Source: Spirochaetales bacterium (GTDB taxonomy: Bacteria; Spirochaetota; Spirochaetia; Treponematales; Rectinemataceae). From it: a stretch of DNA of 6,420 bases. The notes under the pieces were generated by a model. It ran no database searches. It worked only from the letters and a program-made list of their open reading frames with translations, and was not told the origin of the DNA. Each line of letters starts with the position of its first letter. The stretch's first letter is position 1. Shown one piece after another: positions 5,444 to 6,420 of this stretch. Location of the stretch: positions 6,842 to 13,261 of the forward strand of contig JADLKI010000019.1 in NCBI GenBank assembly GCA_015657395.1. Direction: 5' to 3'. The position numbers were made by a program, and so were the translations under genes.

Positions 5444-6420
5444 ATGAGTCCATGGATAGGAAGAAAGCTAATAGGAGTGGTCGTCGCAATTCTTGTTTTT
5501 GTGCTCATCATGATACTTGTGCCCACTTCTGAAGGAGGCCTGAAACCGGCGGGCAAAGCGGCGCTTGCGGTATTTTTGGGCGCATTTGTCCTGTGGATCA
5601 CGGAACCATTCCCCGTGTATGTCACTGCATTTATCTCAATCATTGCCCTGGTGCTCACCAAGGCATGGGATCAAGCAAGTGTATTGGGTGTATTCGGATA
5701 TGATGTCATCTGGCTGATGGTGTGTGCCTTTATTCTGAACTCCGCCATGGAGAACACAAGCCTTGGAAAAAGAATGGCGCTCGCGCTCATTACAAAATTC
5801 GGACGAACATCGAAGAGTGTGCTGCTTACAATGATAGTCATCAACTTCCTACTTGCTTTTCTGATCCCGTCGACGACCGCAAGAGCAGCCATGATGCTTC
5901 CGATCGCTGTGATGCTCGCAGAAGCATACAATGCAACACCGGGCGAAAGCAATTTCGGCAAGTTGCTCATGCTGTTCAACATGCAATCGAACGAAATCTC
6001 GACCAGTGGCATTCTGACCGCAACAGCAGCCAATATCATGGCGGTAGGATTCATCGAAAAAGCTATAGGCCAAAAAATCTTTTACTCGACTTGGATCCTC
6101 GCTGCGATGCCAGTTGCAATTCTTGGTTTAATTGCAAGCTTTTTTATCGGTATGAAGCTGTTCCCGCCAGAAATCAAGAAGATCGATGGCGATTTTATGA
6201 ACAAGTTCAAAGACCAGTACAAATCGCTTGGGCCCATGCAGGCAAACGAGAAACGGGCACTTGGCATATTCCTTCTCATCGTACTCTTATGGGCAACCGA
6301 CCAATGGCACCAGGCCTGGTTCCATATGACACTGGATCCGACGATTGTGGCGATTCTTGGTGCTACGCTTATGCTCCTTCCCAAAATCGGTGTCATTACA
6401 AAATGGAGCGAGGTAAAGAT
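5444..6420 (+). CDS. DASS-family (CitT-like) sodium/anion symporter, N-terminal two-thirds, start disturbed
   Basis: The frame is open from ATG 5444 to the right edge (325 codons); the family is usually about 460-490 residues, so the C-terminal third lies outside. It is an inner-membrane transporter for di- or tricarboxylates or similar anions. Visible features are a first membrane helix (LIGVVVAILVFVLIMILV), WITEPFPVYVTAF (51-63), the first substrate/sodium hairpin IPSTTARAAMMLPIA (141-155) corresponding to the SNT region, SNEISTSGILTATAANIMA (182-200) as in the CitT/TtdT/SodiT branch, FPPEIKK (240-246) and a GPM..NEK loop (263-270). Substrate cannot be told. GC is about 40-50% against about 57% upstream, suggesting different ancestry. 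The natural start (GGAGG then ATG 5434, giving MTKNESMDRKK) joins this frame only if one base near 5462-5467 is skipped, yielding MDRKK followed by LIGVVV. Otherwise translation begins at 5444 (MSPWIGRKLIG) with a poor ribosome-binding site. Confidence 0.85.
   Translation, partial: MSPWIGRKLIGVVVAILVFVLIMILVPTSEGGLKPAGKAALAVFLGAFVLWITEPFPVYVTAFISIIALVLTKAWDQASVLGVFGYDVIWLMVCAFILNSAMENTSLGKRMALALITKFGRTSKSVLLTMIVINFLLAFLIPSTTARAAMMLPIAVMLAEAYNATPGESNFGKLLMLFNMQSNEISTSGILTATAANIMAVGFIEKAIGQKIFYSTWILAAMPVAILGLIASFFIGMKLFPPEIKKIDGDFMNKFKDQYKSLGPMQANEKRALGIFLLIVLLWATDQWHQAWFHMTLDPTIVAILGATLMLLPKIGVITKWSEVK

Noticed and set aside
5407..6396. Minus-strand open frames opposite the transporter
   Set aside because: They are short shadows of a well-supported membrane transporter frame and show no domain or ribosome-binding site worth noting.

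Overview
The window reads as bacterial chromosome of fairly high GC (roughly 55-60% over bases 1-5245, estimated by eye), densely packed with genes all on the + strand. I tentatively place it in the Spirochaetota or a similar Gram-negative-type lineage. The basis is weak: a secreted, M23-like pseudo-peptidase next to yggS, a small secreted/membrane protein, and a ~550-residue 'plant/kinetoplastid-type' phosphoglycerate mutase. No marker gene settles the taxonomy.

Bases 1-2270 form a tight cluster: the last codons of an unidentified gene; a 327-residue exported protein with a LytM/M23 fold whose zinc ligands appear lost, followed by an Ig-like C-terminal domain; a PLP-homeostasis protein of the YggS family; and a 148-residue exported or membrane protein of unknown function. 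Junctions are a 4-bp ATGA overlap, a 38-bp gap and an 8-bp overlap, so one transcript is likely.

Bases 2271-5328 look like a second transcription unit. A sigma70-like promoter sits directly after the previous stop and is followed by a striking inverted repeat over the first possible ribosome-binding site of apt. Then come apt (adenine phosphoribosyltransferase), gpmI (cofactor-independent phosphoglycerate mutase) and a CYTH-domain triphosphate-binding enzyme, closed by a strong intrinsic terminator. The unit joins purine salvage, lower glycolysis and an enzyme that acts on triphosphates or makes cAMP; no common pathway is proven.

Bases 5235-6420 change character. The 3' end of the CYTH gene overlaps a 25-nt minus-strand piece that is exactly the T arm plus 3' acceptor strand of a tRNA, with no rest of the tRNA beside it. 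To its right lie a very AT-rich intergenic stretch with palindromes and promoter-like boxes, then a lower-GC DASS-family (CitT-like) anion transporter that runs off the window. This resembles the scar of an integration or rearrangement at a tRNA gene. The transporter's best ribosome-binding site serves a different reading frame from its main body, so its N-terminus carries an apparent +1 frameshift or a leader peptide.

I did not find a clearly new multi-gene system. The points most worth checking are the tRNA-remnant junction, the frame conflict at the transporter start, the catalytically dead LytM protein and the apt leader inverted repeat.
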